DNA of 64,000 nt from Bacillus sp. FJAT-28004 (GTDB lineage Bacteria > Bacillota > Bacilli > Paenibacillales > Paenibacillaceae), in assembly GCF_001280845.1 (NCBI RefSeq), contig NZ_LGHP01000002.1, forward strand, positions 921,543-985,542. The letters are read 5' to 3'. The translations under genes were made by a program, and so were the position numbers. Below the pieces are notes generated by a model that was not told the origin of the DNA, did not search any database, and was given only the letters and a program-made list of their open reading frames with translations. Shown here piece after piece: positions 18,706 to 27,395 of the stretch; within the stretch, counting starts at the first letter, position 1, and each line of letters begins with the position of its first letter.

Positions 18706-19914
18706 ATGAAAAGAAAATTAGCTGTCCTTTTATTGTCTGTTTTCTTATTAGCATTTGTAACAGGCTGTTGGAGCCGTAGCGAATTGAATGAATTTTCGAT
18801 AGCTGCCGGGATGTCCGTCGATAAACCAGGGGATATGTATGAGGTAGCCGTACAAGTTTTAGAACCGAAACAATATGCATCTAATAAAAAAGGGGGAGGA
18901 GGGCAATCTCCCGTCATCCTTTTTAAAGCAAAAGGTTATTCCATTTCAGAGGCACTGCGGAAGATGACAAAGACGAGTCCAAGAAGGATACACTTAGGGC
19001 ATTTACGCATACTCGCAATCGGTGAAAAAACAGCAAGAGAGGGTCTAAATGAAATTATAGATTTTTTTAGAAGGAATAGGTACTCTCGAGCAGACTTTGA
19101 CATCGTCATAGCAAAAGGCTCAGCTGCTGAAAATATATTAACGGTGATGAGCCCAATTGATAATGTCCCGGCGGCGAAGGTATATCAATCGATTGAAGCC
19201 TCAGAAGATTATTTGTCGTCAGCGGGGGGAGTGAAATTGGATGCCCTCATTACCACCTTGTCGAGCACGGGGAAAAGTGCGGTATTACCTGGTCTCAAAG
19301 TGACCGGAAACTTGAAAAAAGGCAACTCTGCGGATAATTTAAAGACGATAGAGCCCTCTAGCGATATTGAACTACTGGGGCTATCCGTATTTAAGGATGA
19401 CAAACTCATTGGCTGGCTAAGTCAGCAGGAGAGCCTAGGCTTCAACTACATCACTGATAATGTAACCCATTCGGGCTTAGTCACCGACTGCCCGAGCGGA
19501 AAGCAAAAAATTTCATATGAGGTCATGCGCTCTAAAACGAAGGTCAAAGGAAAAATTCAACAAGGCGTACCCCGGGTTGAACTATTCGTTCGAACAGAAA
19601 TGAACATTGACGAGATCGCCTGCCATATGGATCTAGCAAATCCGGCCACCATTGTCGCACTTCAGGAGGATGCATCGAAGTATCTTGAGCAATTTTTGAC
19701 CAATACGATCAAAACAGTGAGAACCAAATATAAAACCGATATCTTTGGTTTCGGCGAAGTTCTGCATCGAGCAGATCCAAGAGCATGGAGAGCGTTAAAC
19801 GGTAATTGGGATAAGCAGTTTGCCGACCTCCAAGTTGCGGTTAAAGCTGAAGTGAAAATACGGAATATGGGCACAGTCATTCATTCGATGTCAAAAGTAG
19901 CTGGAAAGGAATGA
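18706..19914 (+). CDS. Spore germination lipoprotein, Ger(x)C family (C subunit)
   Basis: This is the lipoprotein subunit of the germinant receptor. A lipobox 'AFVTGCW' gives lipidation at Cys22. The 402 residues fit the family, with 'SELNEFSIAAGMSVD', 'PRRIHLGHLRILAIGE' and the C-terminal 'TDIFGFGEVLHR' that are typical. AAGGGAA precedes the ATG. The stop codon overlaps a small open frame (ATGA), followed by the B-subunit gene. Confidence 0.9.
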   Translation: MKRKLAVLLLSVFLLAFVTGCWSRSELNEFSIAAGMSVDKPGDMYEVAVQVLEPKQYASNKKGGGGQSPVILFKAKGYSISEALRKMTKTSPRRIHLGHLRILAIGEKTAREGLNEIIDFFRRNRYSRADFDIVIAKGSAAENILTVMSPIDNVPAAKVYQSIEASEDYLSSAGGVKLDALITTLSSTGKSAVLPGLKVTGNLKKGNSADNLKTIEPSSDIELLGLSVFKDDKLIGWLSQQESLGFNYITDNVTHSGLVTDCPSGKQKISYEVMRSKTKVKGKIQQGVPRVELFVRTEMNIDEIACHMDLANPATIVALQEDASKYLEQFLTNTIKTVRTKYKTDIFGFGEVLHRADPRAWRALNGNWDKQFADLQVAVKAEVKIRNMGTVIHSMSKVAGKE

Positions 19915-20030
19915 TAAGACATCTTTTAAGCATAGCCCAAGGACTGCATGCGAAGCTGCCCAATCCATTACAATGGCTTACTATCTTATATAGACCTTTG
20001 AGTGAAGCGGTATTTCATCTATTAAGTTAA
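19911..20030 (+). CDS. Small 39-residue open frame between gerC and gerB
   Basis: An ATG overlaps the gerC stop codon (ATGA) and opens 39 codons reading MIRHLLSIAQ...LSEAVFHLLS, with helical, amphipathic character. Some ger operons carry a small D subunit, but those are usually longer (about 60-80 residues with two membrane helices). The GGAAAGGA sequence abuts the ATG, so translation would depend on coupling. It could be a real tiny protein or a chance frame in a 143-base gap. Confidence 0.35.
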   Translation: MIRHLLSIAQGLHAKLPNPLQWLTILYRPLSEAVFHLLS

Positions 20031-20057
20031 CTATAACTGAGGGGGGCGGATGAAGGT

Positions 20058-21158
20058 ATGGAGCATCGAAGCGCGATTTCGACCAGGCAGCTTTCAATAT
20101 TGGTCATCATGAATGTAACAGGTACTTCGATACTTACGATACCTTCAATTCTTGCAATGGAAGCCAAACAAGATGCTTGGTTAGCTGCAATTCTGGCGCT
20201 ATTACTAACGCTGCCCATACTTTTTTTATACTTGGCCTTACATAAAAAGCATCCTATGAAAAATTTAACCGAGATTTTTGAAGCGGTGTTGGGAAAATGG
20301 GTTGGAAAGATAATTTCCTTGCTATTTATTATGATTTATCCTGTCTTATTAAGTGCTCTTACCTTAAGGGGGATGGGAGGATTTGTTCAGGTACAAACGA
20401 TGCCAGAAACGCCAATCGGAGCGATATACATCATTTTTATTTTAGTTGTCATATACGCAGTGAAATTAGGGATAGAATCCATTTCCCGAACTGCTGAAAT
20501 TCTGGTGGCGATTAGTCTTTTCATGCTTGCCTTTATGTCTATCTCTCTTATACCCCAAGTCCATATTGAACATCTATTACCCATCCTTGAAGGTGGATTT
20601 AAACCAGTCATAAGAGGCGCTGTTCCTTTGATGAGTTTTCCGTTTTTAGAGCTCGTTCTCTTTTTGATGATCTTCCCTCATGCAAACGAGCAAGCAAAGG
20701 TTAGAAAAGCTCTTTTATCAGGTGTTTTTATCGGATGGTCGCTCTTGTTCTTGATTACGATTCTTTCGATTCTTGTATTAGGCTTAGAGATTACATCGAG
20801 CGAAACCTATCCAAGTTATGCTTTGGCAAAAAAAATTAGTATTGGAAAATTTTTCGAAAGGGTAGAGTCAACGATTGCGTTCGCATGGTTTTTCACCTGT
20901 TTTATTAAAATGAGTACTTATGTTTATCTGATCGTTTATGGTTTAGCACAAACCTTAAATTTAAAAGACAGCAAATTTTTAACGATTCCGCTTGGTATGC
21001 TGATTGTGAATGTTGCTTTGCTTTTTGTACCGAATTCGAGTTACATGATTAACTTCAGCAGAACAATTTTACCGTTTTTTAATCTAACGTTTGGATTAGC
21101 CTTGCCGTTATTTTTATTGGCAGCAACCCTTGTTAGGGGCTATGTGAGAAAGGGATAA
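20058..21158 (+). CDS. Spore germination permease, GerB family (B subunit)
   Basis: This is the B subunit of the germinant receptor, an APC-superfamily protein with ten membrane segments and the probable site of germinant binding. It is 366 residues. Visible family marks include 'ISTRQLSILVIMNVTGTSIL' at the first helix and 'MSFPFLELVLFLMIFPH' in the middle. A G-rich stretch (GAGGGGGG) precedes the ATG by about 11 bases. The gene ends 20 bases from the convergent lacI-type gene. Confidence 0.9.
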   Translation: MEHRSAISTRQLSILVIMNVTGTSILTIPSILAMEAKQDAWLAAILALLLTLPILFLYLALHKKHPMKNLTEIFEAVLGKWVGKIISLLFIMIYPVLLSALTLRGMGGFVQVQTMPETPIGAIYIIFILVVIYAVKLGIESISRTAEILVAISLFMLAFMSISLIPQVHIEHLLPILEGGFKPVIRGAVPLMSFPFLELVLFLMIFPHANEQAKVRKALLSGVFIGWSLLFLITILSILVLGLEITSSETYPSYALAKKISIGKFFERVESTIAFAWFFTCFIKMSTYVYLIVYGLAQTLNLKDSKFLTIPLGMLIVNVALLFVPNSSYMINFSRTILPFFNLTFGLALPLFLLAATLVRGYVRKG

Positions 21159-21178
21159 TCGTTTTTCTGCTTCGTCAT

Positions 21179-22162
21179 TCACCTTTGGGAGGTAGAGTCG
21201 CGGATCACGAGTTCAGGCTCTAAGTATACGGTTTTTAGTGATTCCGGGTCGTCAATAAGATCGAGAATGGTTGTTGAAATGACGGATGTTATCGTATCTA
21301 TGGCTACGCCGACAACGGTCATCGGAGTTTCAAGGTCTTCCATTTGAGGCAGGTTGTCATAACTGACTACGGAAATATCCTGCGGAACGCGAAGTCCATG
21401 CTCTCCGATAGCCCGAATGATGCCGCGTGTCAAATCGATGCCGCCACTGATGACGGCTGTAGGACATGCCGTTTGCTCCAGCATCGTACGTGCGGCCATG
21501 TATCCGTCGTGAAATTCTAAGCCATTCATGTGAAGCACGGCGTCGTTCCTGACCTGTAAGCCCAGACGGATCATTTCGTCGCGAAAAGCTTCGATCTTTA
21601 CGGTCTGCAGCGGATCTTGCGTGTTAGGTTCGCCAATATAGGCGATATCTTTATGACCGAGTTCAACCAAGTGACGTACGGCAAGACGAACGGCTTGGCC
21701 TCTGTTTACGTCAACGGCAGAGTACGGTGTGTAGCCTGCAGCGCCATAAGTCAGAATGGGGATCTGCAGCGGAATTAACTTGTTGAAGCTGGAAATACTA
21801 TCCCTGTCCCCAAAGACGAGTATGGCGTCTACTTGGTAACGACGGAAGATTTCGATCGCTGATTCCAAATGGCTTATGGAGAGCAAAGTAACGTAACCCT
21901 TCTTTTCGAGTTGTTCATTAATCTTTGTAATCAGGGAGGAAAGGGCGGCGCGTTCAATGGATGGCCATACGACGCCAATCGCTCCGCTTCTTCGGGAGAC
22001 GAGGCTTCGGGCTGCGATATTGGGTTGGTACCCCATTTCCTTTGCGATAGAAAGTATATGCTGTTTTGTTTTGTTCTGTACGAGCGGGCTGTCTCTCAAT
22101 GCCTTGGAGACAGTGGAGAAACTGACGCCCGCTCGGTCTGCGATGTCTTTAATGGTTACCAT
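21179..22162 (-). CDS. LacI family transcriptional regulator of the glucuronate/nickel operon
   Basis: This 327-residue repressor has the N-terminal LacI helix-turn-helix 'VTIKDIADRAGVSFSTVSKAL' (residues 2-22) with the hinge 'YQPNIAARSLVSRRSG', and a periplasmic-binding-protein-like sensor domain. It is divergent from the nickel/glucuronate operon, and a 14-bp palindrome found at that operon's promoter occurs again before gnd, so it very probably represses both. GGAGGGAA precedes the ATG. The effector is unknown; glucuronate, fructuronate, mannonate or gluconate are candidates. Confidence 0.88.
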   Translation of the reverse strand: MVTIKDIADRAGVSFSTVSKALRDSPLVQNKTKQHILSIAKEMGYQPNIAARSLVSRRSGAIGVVWPSIERAALSSLITKINEQLEKKGYVTLLSISHLESAIEIFRRYQVDAILVFGDRDSISSFNKLIPLQIPILTYGAAGYTPYSAVDVNRGQAVRLAVRHLVELGHKDIAYIGEPNTQDPLQTVKIEAFRDEMIRLGLQVRNDAVLHMNGLEFHDGYMAARTMLEQTACPTAVISGGIDLTRGIIRAIGEHGLRVPQDISVVSYDNLPQMEDLETPMTVVGVAIDTITSVISTTILDLIDDPESLKTVYLEPELVIRDSTSQR

Positions 22163-22260
22163 GGATTCCCTCCGAAAGGCACTAGTCCGAGTTCTGATTT
22201 ATGTCGTTCACTTTATCATAGAATACATTTTTTGCAAATGAAAGCGGCATATTTTTCGTA

Positions 22261-22289
22261 TAGACAGCAATGGGATATTCGGATATCAT
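22261..22289 (+). promoter_or_regulatory. Sigma-A type promoter of the SDR-larA-gntK operon
   Basis: TAGACA, a 17-base spacer, then TATCAT: each hexamer matches the consensus in 5 of 6 positions. The predicted start site is near 22296, inside the LacI-type operator. Confidence 0.65.
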
Positions 22290-22294
22290 AAAAA

Positions 22295-22308
22295 TAACAA
22301 CGTTGTTA
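22295..22308. promoter_or_regulatory. LacI-type operator 1
   Basis: The perfect 14-bp palindrome TAACAACGTTGTTA has the central CG typical of LacI-family sites and lies six bases after the -10 box. An identical copy is at 29478. Confidence 0.8.
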
Positions 22309-22334
22309 ATTTGGGATTAAAGGTGGTTTTATAG

Positions 22335-23096
22335 ATGTTTGAATTACAAAATACCGTTTCAGTCGTAATCGGAGGCAATGGCGTGTTAGGCAGTGCCATG
22401 TCTGCCGCGCTTGCGGAAGCAGGATCAAAAGTGGCGGTCGTCGGCAGGGACATGGAAAAAGCTCGGCTCGTTTGTGAGCAGATCGAACGGAATGGCGGAA
22501 TAGCGATTCCTTTGAAGGCGGACGCGACTAAAAAAGAGGAACTGCAGTCGGTTTTGAATGAAGTGCTTGAATGGGGCGGCCGTGTGGATACGCTTGTTAA
22601 TGCCTCGGGGACAAATAGCGCGACACCGTTTTTTGATCTCGAAATGGAGGAATGGGACCGGATTATGGATGTTAACCTCAAAAGCGTAGTTTTGGCCAGC
22701 CAGGTTTTTGGTAAAAGGATGATCGAGCAGGGGGATGGCGGCTCCATAATCAATATTTCTTCCGTATCCTCTTCACCGCCGCTGTCTCGGGTATTTACTT
22801 ACTCGGTATCGAAAGCTGGGGTAAATAGCGTAACTCAATATTTGGCCAGGGAGTTCGCTCCGAGCAAGGTAAGGGTTAACGCGATCATTCCCGGATTCTT
22901 CCCGGCAGAACAAAACAAAAAAATCTTATCACCGGACAGAGTGGAATCGATTATGAAGCATACGCCAATGAACCGCTTCGGAGATCCGGAGGAACTTAAG
23001 GGAACCATTGTTTACTTGGCCTCATCAAAAGCATCATCATTTGTCACCGGAGCGATGATCCGGGTTGACGGAGGATTTGGAGCGATGACAATATGA
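22335..23096 (+). CDS. SDR oxidoreductase, probable D-mannonate oxidoreductase (fructuronate reductase, YjmF/UxuB type)
   Basis: This short-chain dehydrogenase has 253 residues, a cofactor loop 'GGNGVLG' and the catalytic Ser-Tyr-Lys set ('INISSVSS' and 'YSVSK'). The C-terminal block 'NAIIPGFFPAEQNKKIL...TPMNRFG' closely resembles the B. subtilis SDR YjmF (UxuB), which interconverts D-fructuronate and D-mannonate. A gluconate 5-dehydrogenase-type activity is the main alternative. AAAGGTGG lies 8 bases before the ATG. It is the first gene of the operon and overlaps the LarA homologue gene by 4 bases (ATGA). Confidence 0.75.
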   Translation: MFELQNTVSVVIGGNGVLGSAMSAALAEAGSKVAVVGRDMEKARLVCEQIERNGGIAIPLKADATKKEELQSVLNEVLEWGGRVDTLVNASGTNSATPFFDLEMEEWDRIMDVNLKSVVLASQVFGKRMIEQGDGGSIINISSVSSSPPLSRVFTYSVSKAGVNSVTQYLAREFAPSKVRVNAIIPGFFPAEQNKKILSPDRVESIMKHTPMNRFGDPEELKGTIVYLASSKASSFVTGAMIRVDGGFGAMTI

Positions 23097-24370
23097 GTGA
23101 TTTACTTCGAAGTTTAGTTGAAAATACACCTATTCCGAAGCTGGTAAAAATTCGTCAGTCGTTTGATGACACCATACTTGAAGATCCCATAGGAGAACTG
23201 ATTGGGCGGTTGCGTACTGCCGATTCGATGACTGGGATTACTGCAGGACAAAGGGTTGCGGTTGCCGTAGGCAGCCGGGGAATTTCGCGAATCGATGAGC
23301 TCACAAAGACCGTTATTGACGAATTAAAGAGAATCGGCGCCGAGCCTTTCATTGTGCCATGTATGGGAAGTCATGGGGGAGCGACAGCAGAAGGGCAAAC
23401 GGAGGTGCTTGCCCATCTCGGCATCGATGAGACGCGTATGGGTTGTCCGGTCCGTTCATCGATGGAGGTCGTAGAGCTTGATCGCCTGCCGAACGGCTTG
23501 CCGATTTACTGTGACAAAATCGCCGCTACGGAGTCGGATGCCATCATCGTCATTAACCGCATAAAACCGCATACGGCTTTTCGAGGGGCGATTGAAAGCG
23601 GCATGTTTAAAATGATCTCGATCGGACTGGGGAAGCAAAAAGGAGCAGAGGCTTGCCATCAGTTGGGCTTCAAGTATATGGCTGAGAATGTACCGGCAAT
23701 GGCTCGTGTGATGATCGAGAAGCTTCCGATCCGGTTTGGGGTAGCGGTCGTGGAAAACGCGTATGACCAAATCTGCCGGATTGAGGTTCTCGGAACGGAT
23801 ACGATGGAGGAACGTGAGAAGGAGCTGCTAATCGAAGCGAAGAGCCGACTCCCGCAAATCCTTTTCAATGATCTGGACGTTCTTGTTATTGATTACATCG
23901 GAAAAAATATTAGCGGTGACGGAGCGGATCCGAATATCACGGGCAGGTATCCGACGCCTTATGCGCACGGGGGACCTGAGGTGAACAAGATGGTTGTTCT
24001 CGACCTGACGCCAGAGTCCCAGGGCAATGCAAACGGAGTGGGCACAGCCGATTTCACGACAAGCAGACTAGTTAGCAAGACGGATTGGCCAGCGACTTAT
24101 GCCAATGGACTAACCTCTACGGTCTGTGCGCCGACGAAACAAGCGACAACGCTTGAGAATGATCGCGATGCCATTAAGGCAGCGATCAAAACCTGCAACA
24201 TTTTGGATTACACACAGTGCAAGCTGGTTCGTATTCGGGATACGCTGCATCTTGGAACGATTGAAATTTCCGAATCACTGCTTGAGGAAGCCAAAAGAAA
24301 TCCGCGCATCGAGATTTTGGAAGGGCCTTACGAGTGGAAGTTCGACGAGGAAGGATTTTTGCCAAAATGA
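23093..24370 (+). CDS. LarA-superfamily nickel-pincer epimerase, probable mannonate/gluconate 2-epimerase
   Basis: This 425-residue lactate-racemase-domain protein would use the nickel-pincer nucleotide cofactor to invert C2 of a 2-hydroxy acid. By count, H94 ('GSHGGAT'), H160 ('RIKPHTAF'), K173 ('SGMFKMISIG') and H189 ('EACHQLGF') fall where L. plantarum LarA has H108, H174, K184 (cofactor-bound Lys) and H200. Spacings of 66 (first two His) and 16 (Lys to last His) are the same; three residues are inserted between H160 and K173. The LarA superfamily is known to include a D-gluconate 2-epimerase; the neighbouring gluconokinase and mannonate-type SDR point to D-mannonate/D-gluconate here. It overlaps the genes on both sides by 4 bases. 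Confidence 0.85.
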   Translation: MSDLLRSLVENTPIPKLVKIRQSFDDTILEDPIGELIGRLRTADSMTGITAGQRVAVAVGSRGISRIDELTKTVIDELKRIGAEPFIVPCMGSHGGATAEGQTEVLAHLGIDETRMGCPVRSSMEVVELDRLPNGLPIYCDKIAATESDAIIVINRIKPHTAFRGAIESGMFKMISIGLGKQKGAEACHQLGFKYMAENVPAMARVMIEKLPIRFGVAVVENAYDQICRIEVLGTDTMEEREKELLIEAKSRLPQILFNDLDVLVIDYIGKNISGDGADPNITGRYPTPYAHGGPEVNKMVVLDLTPESQGNANGVGTADFTTSRLVSKTDWPATYANGLTSTVCAPTKQATTLENDRDAIKAAIKTCNILDYTQCKLVRIRDTLHLGTIEISESLLEEAKRNPRIEILEGPYEWKFDEEGFLPK

Positions 24371-25881
24371 GTGCGGATGCCAAAATAGTCATAGCCATTG
24401 ATATCGGAACGACGAGCACGAAGACGTTGGCCGTCGACCTGACAGGACAGATCCTTGGAAGCCACTCGATTGAGTATCCGCTGCACACGCCGAAGCAAGG
24501 GTATGCCGAACAGGATCCCGATGTCATCTGCGAGGCTGTAATTGATAGCGTTGGTCATGTTATGAAGAAAGGCAGTTTTCAGACTGGGGAAATACGGTGT
24601 GTTGCCTTTAGCTCGGCCAATCACAGCTTGATACTGCTTGATGCGAACGGACTTCCGCTCACACCCAGCATCACCTGGGCGGATTTGCGCAGCGCAGCCC
24701 AGGCCGAGCGGTTGCTGAATGACGGAACGGGATTATCGGTCTATTCGCGGACGGGCACGCCGATCCACCCGATGTCACCGCTCGTCAAGCTGATCTGGAT
24801 GAGGGAGGAAAGGCCGGATCTATTTCATTCCGCGCATCATTTCGTCGGAATAAAGGAATATATTTTGAATAAGTTATTTGGAATTATGATGATGGACCAT
24901 TCGATAGCAAGCGCTACCGGTTTATTTAATCTCGAGACGTTAACATGGGATAAGGAAGCATTAATTCTGGCAGGCATTCGTGAGGATCAATTGCCCAAGC
25001 TTGTTCCTTCGACGGAGCGAATCGATGGGCTGAACAGGGAAGCGGCAGAACGGATGGGACTTGGTACGGACACGCCATTCATTCTCGGGGCGCAGGACGG
25101 AGTATTAGCCAATCTTGGAATTGGTGCGGTGGAGGAAGGTGTGCTGGCAGTGACGATTGGCACAAGCGGGGCTGTACGGACGACCGTAAAACGGCCTACC
25201 TTCGATGCGGATGGGAAACTGTTCTGCTACGCTTTGACGAAAGATCATTGGTTTGTCGGCGGACCTTCCAACAACGGTGCTATCGTAGCCAGGTGGATCT
25301 CGGATCGCCTCTACCCTGGGAAATCGATTGATGAGGTGCTCCCTTTAGCCGCTGCTGTGCCTCCGGGATCCAACGGCCTGCTTTTTCTACCTCTCTTATC
25401 GGGAGAAAGGGCTCCTTTCTGGGATGCCCAGGCCAAAGGTGTCATGTTCGGATTGACGCTTGCGCATAGGGAGACGGATATGCTTCGCGCTGCAATGGAA
25501 GGCGTTCTGTTTCAGATTACCGCAATCGTTTCCTTAATGAAGCAGGCAGGTGAAAAGCCTAAAGAGGTCAGGGCATCCGGAGGTTTTGCACGTTCTGCCT
25601 TATGGTGCCAAATGATGGCCGACATGCTGGGCGTGCCCGTACGGGTACCCGAGTCAGTAGAAAGCTCAGGACTCGGAGCCGCTCAGCTTGGATTATACGC
25701 TATGGATGGCTGCCGCGGCCCGCTGCTGAGGTGGAAGGAGCAGAAAGGCAGCTTCTTTGAACCCGATATGAGCAATCATAAGCATTATCAAAAAATACTT
25801 CCACTATATTTAAGCATATACGATCGATTGAAAGAGCCTATGAGGGAAATATCGAAACTGCAGCATATGTCGGTTGGATGA
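24367..25881 (+). CDS. gntK: Gluconokinase (FGGY family)
   Basis: It phosphorylates D-gluconate to 6-phosphogluconate. The 504 residues follow B. subtilis GntK closely from end to end: 'IDIGTTSTK' (ATP site), 'GYAEQDPD', 'TPSITWADLRS', 'RTGTPIHPMSPL', 'FVGIKEYI', 'GAQDGVLANLG', 'VTIGTSGAVR' and 'LSGERAPFW'. ATG 24367 overlaps the LarA-homologue stop codon (ATGA) and has GAGGAAGG about 12 bases upstream. No gluconate importer (GntP) is nearby, so the substrate is probably made inside the cell by the gene before it. Confidence 0.9.
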   Translation: MSADAKIVIAIDIGTTSTKTLAVDLTGQILGSHSIEYPLHTPKQGYAEQDPDVICEAVIDSVGHVMKKGSFQTGEIRCVAFSSANHSLILLDANGLPLTPSITWADLRSAAQAERLLNDGTGLSVYSRTGTPIHPMSPLVKLIWMREERPDLFHSAHHFVGIKEYILNKLFGIMMMDHSIASATGLFNLETLTWDKEALILAGIREDQLPKLVPSTERIDGLNREAAERMGLGTDTPFILGAQDGVLANLGIGAVEEGVLAVTIGTSGAVRTTVKRPTFDADGKLFCYALTKDHWFVGGPSNNGAIVARWISDRLYPGKSIDEVLPLAAAVPPGSNGLLFLPLLSGERAPFWDAQAKGVMFGLTLAHRETDMLRAAMEGVLFQITAIVSLMKQAGEKPKEVRASGGFARSALWCQMMADMLGVPVRVPESVESSGLGAAQLGLYAMDGCRGPLLRWKEQKGSFFEPDMSNHKHYQKILPLYLSIYDRLKEPMREISKLQHMSVG

Positions 25882-25907
25882 ATTTAACGGAAGGCGGTGT
25901 CAATAGT

Positions 25908-26723
25908 ATGCATGATAAATACAGCAAGCTGCAGGCGATTCTAACGGAAATGGAATCGGTTGTGGTGGCGTTCTCCGGAGGCGTTGACAGTACCTTTCTT
26001 CTGGATGCCGCAATAAAAACACTGGGAAGCGAGCGGGTCTTGGCGGTTACGGCCGACTCAGAAACCTATCCGACGGAAGAGCTTGAGGAAGCGATCCGGC
26101 TGGCGAAGAGCATTGGCGCGACTCATAAGGTAATCGAAACGTCTGAATTAAGTATTCCTGGCTACAAAGAGAATAATGCAAACCGTTGTTATTTTTGCAA
26201 AAAGAGTTTATTCGAGCATATCGAGCCGTTCATCGAGGACGGAGCTTACCGCCATATTGTCTACGGGCTCATTGCGGATGACATGAATGAGCATAGGCCT
26301 GGGGTTCAAGCGGCGAAAGAACGAGGTGTGCGGGGACCTTTGCAGGAAGCCGGACTTTATAAGGAAGAGATCCGTGATCTCTCCCGTGAGCACGGACTGC
26401 CCACTTGGGATAAGCCGTCATTCGCTTGTCTTTCCTCTCGGATTGCCTACGGCGAGACGATTACGATCGAGAAGCTTGGACGTGTCGGAGAAGCTGAACG
26501 CTATATTCGTTCACTAGGTTTTGGGCAAGTAAGGGTCAGGAGTCATGGCGATATCGCACGAATCGAAGTGGAACCGAGGGCAATGGAGCTGCTCATTAGC
26601 CACGCCTCCATCATTTCAGAGCGATTGAAAGAGCTTGGATTTATCTACGTTGCGATGGATCTTTCCGGTTACCGCAGCGGAAGTATGAATAAAGTGCTTG
26701 AACTTGGGGGCTCGGCGATATGA
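25908..26723 (+). CDS. larE: LarE, ATP-dependent sacrificial sulfur transferase
   Basis: It inserts sulfur into the nickel-pincer cofactor precursor. The PP-loop 'FSGGVDST' binds ATP (about residues 22-29). Cys174 in 'PSFACLSSRI' is at the place of the sacrificial Cys176 of L. plantarum LarE, whose sulfur is given up leaving dehydroalanine. A further 'RCYFC' pair is at residues 93-97. There are no Cys residues after 174, so it does not look like the three-Cys [4Fe-4S] type of LarE. ATG 25908 has AAGGCGGTG 8 bases upstream; an earlier ATG (25878) overlaps the gntK stop. It overlaps larB by 4 bases. Confidence 0.9.
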   Translation: MHDKYSKLQAILTEMESVVVAFSGGVDSTFLLDAAIKTLGSERVLAVTADSETYPTEELEEAIRLAKSIGATHKVIETSELSIPGYKENNANRCYFCKKSLFEHIEPFIEDGAYRHIVYGLIADDMNEHRPGVQAAKERGVRGPLQEAGLYKEEIRDLSREHGLPTWDKPSFACLSSRIAYGETITIEKLGRVGEAERYIRSLGFGQVRVRSHGDIARIEVEPRAMELLISHASIISERLKELGFIYVAMDLSGYRSGSMNKVLELGGSAI

Positions 26724-27394
26724 ATGAGTTTGAGGATCTTGGATTTTGTAAGCTGGATGTGGGTCGCAACGAGCGGACGGGACATCCGGAAGTCGTTTTT
26801 GGACAGGGAAAGACCGTGGATCAGGTTGAAACCATTTTCTCAAGGCTTGTGGAAAATCATGGAAGGGCACTTGTCACCCGGGCAACGGCCGAGATGGCGG
26901 ATCGAGTGATCGCAAGGCACCCTGAGGCTCGTTATGATAGTGGATCTCGACTTATCTCGCTGGGTCAATCCGCGCGCAAGCTCCCTGGAAAAGTGGCGGT
27001 TCTGACCGGAGGGACTTCGGATATACCGGTGGCGGAGGAAGCGGCAGGGACAGCGGAATGGATGGGCTGCGAGGTTGATCGTATCTTTGACGTCGGAGTA
27101 GCGGGAATCGATCGGCTTCTTAGCCAAAAGGAACGCATCCGGGAAGCGTCTGTTGTGATTGGGGTTGCCGGTATGGAGGGCGCCTTAGTCAGCGTTGTCG
27201 GAGGACTCGTCCGCAGGCCGGTTATAGCGGTACCTACTTCTATCGGTTATGGCGCTAATCTTCAAGGGATTACAACGCTTCTTGCCATGATGACCTCCTG
27301 CGCAGCCGGCGTGACCGTCGTCAATATCGATAATGGCTTCGGGGCAGGGTTTCAAGCAGCAATGATCTTACAATTGGTAGCGGAGGGCACTTAG
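26720..27394 (+). CDS. larB: LarB, pyridinium-3,5-biscarboxylate mononucleotide synthase
   Basis: It carboxylates and hydrolyses nicotinic acid adenine dinucleotide, the first step of nickel-pincer cofactor synthesis. The 224-residue chain has the LarB N-terminal part ('LDVGRNERTGHPEVVFGQGK' is in the conserved entry region) and a PurE-like C-terminal domain with 'AVLTGGTSDIPVAEEA' and 'GVAGMEGALVSVVGGLV', then 'PTSIGYGANLQG'. It is coupled to larE by ATGA, and larC starts one base after its stop codon. Confidence 0.92.
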   Translation: MNEFEDLGFCKLDVGRNERTGHPEVVFGQGKTVDQVETIFSRLVENHGRALVTRATAEMADRVIARHPEARYDSGSRLISLGQSARKLPGKVAVLTGGTSDIPVAEEAAGTAEWMGCEVDRIFDVGVAGIDRLLSQKERIREASVVIGVAGMEGALVSVVGGLVRRPVIAVPTSIGYGANLQGITTLLAMMTSCAAGVTVVNIDNGFGAGFQAAMILQLVAEGT

Positions 27395-27395
27395 A

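Noticed and set aside
22239..22252. cre-like TGAAAGCGGCATAT upstream of the nickel operon
   Set aside because: The left half fits but two positions in the right half do not, so catabolite control of this operon is not claimed.
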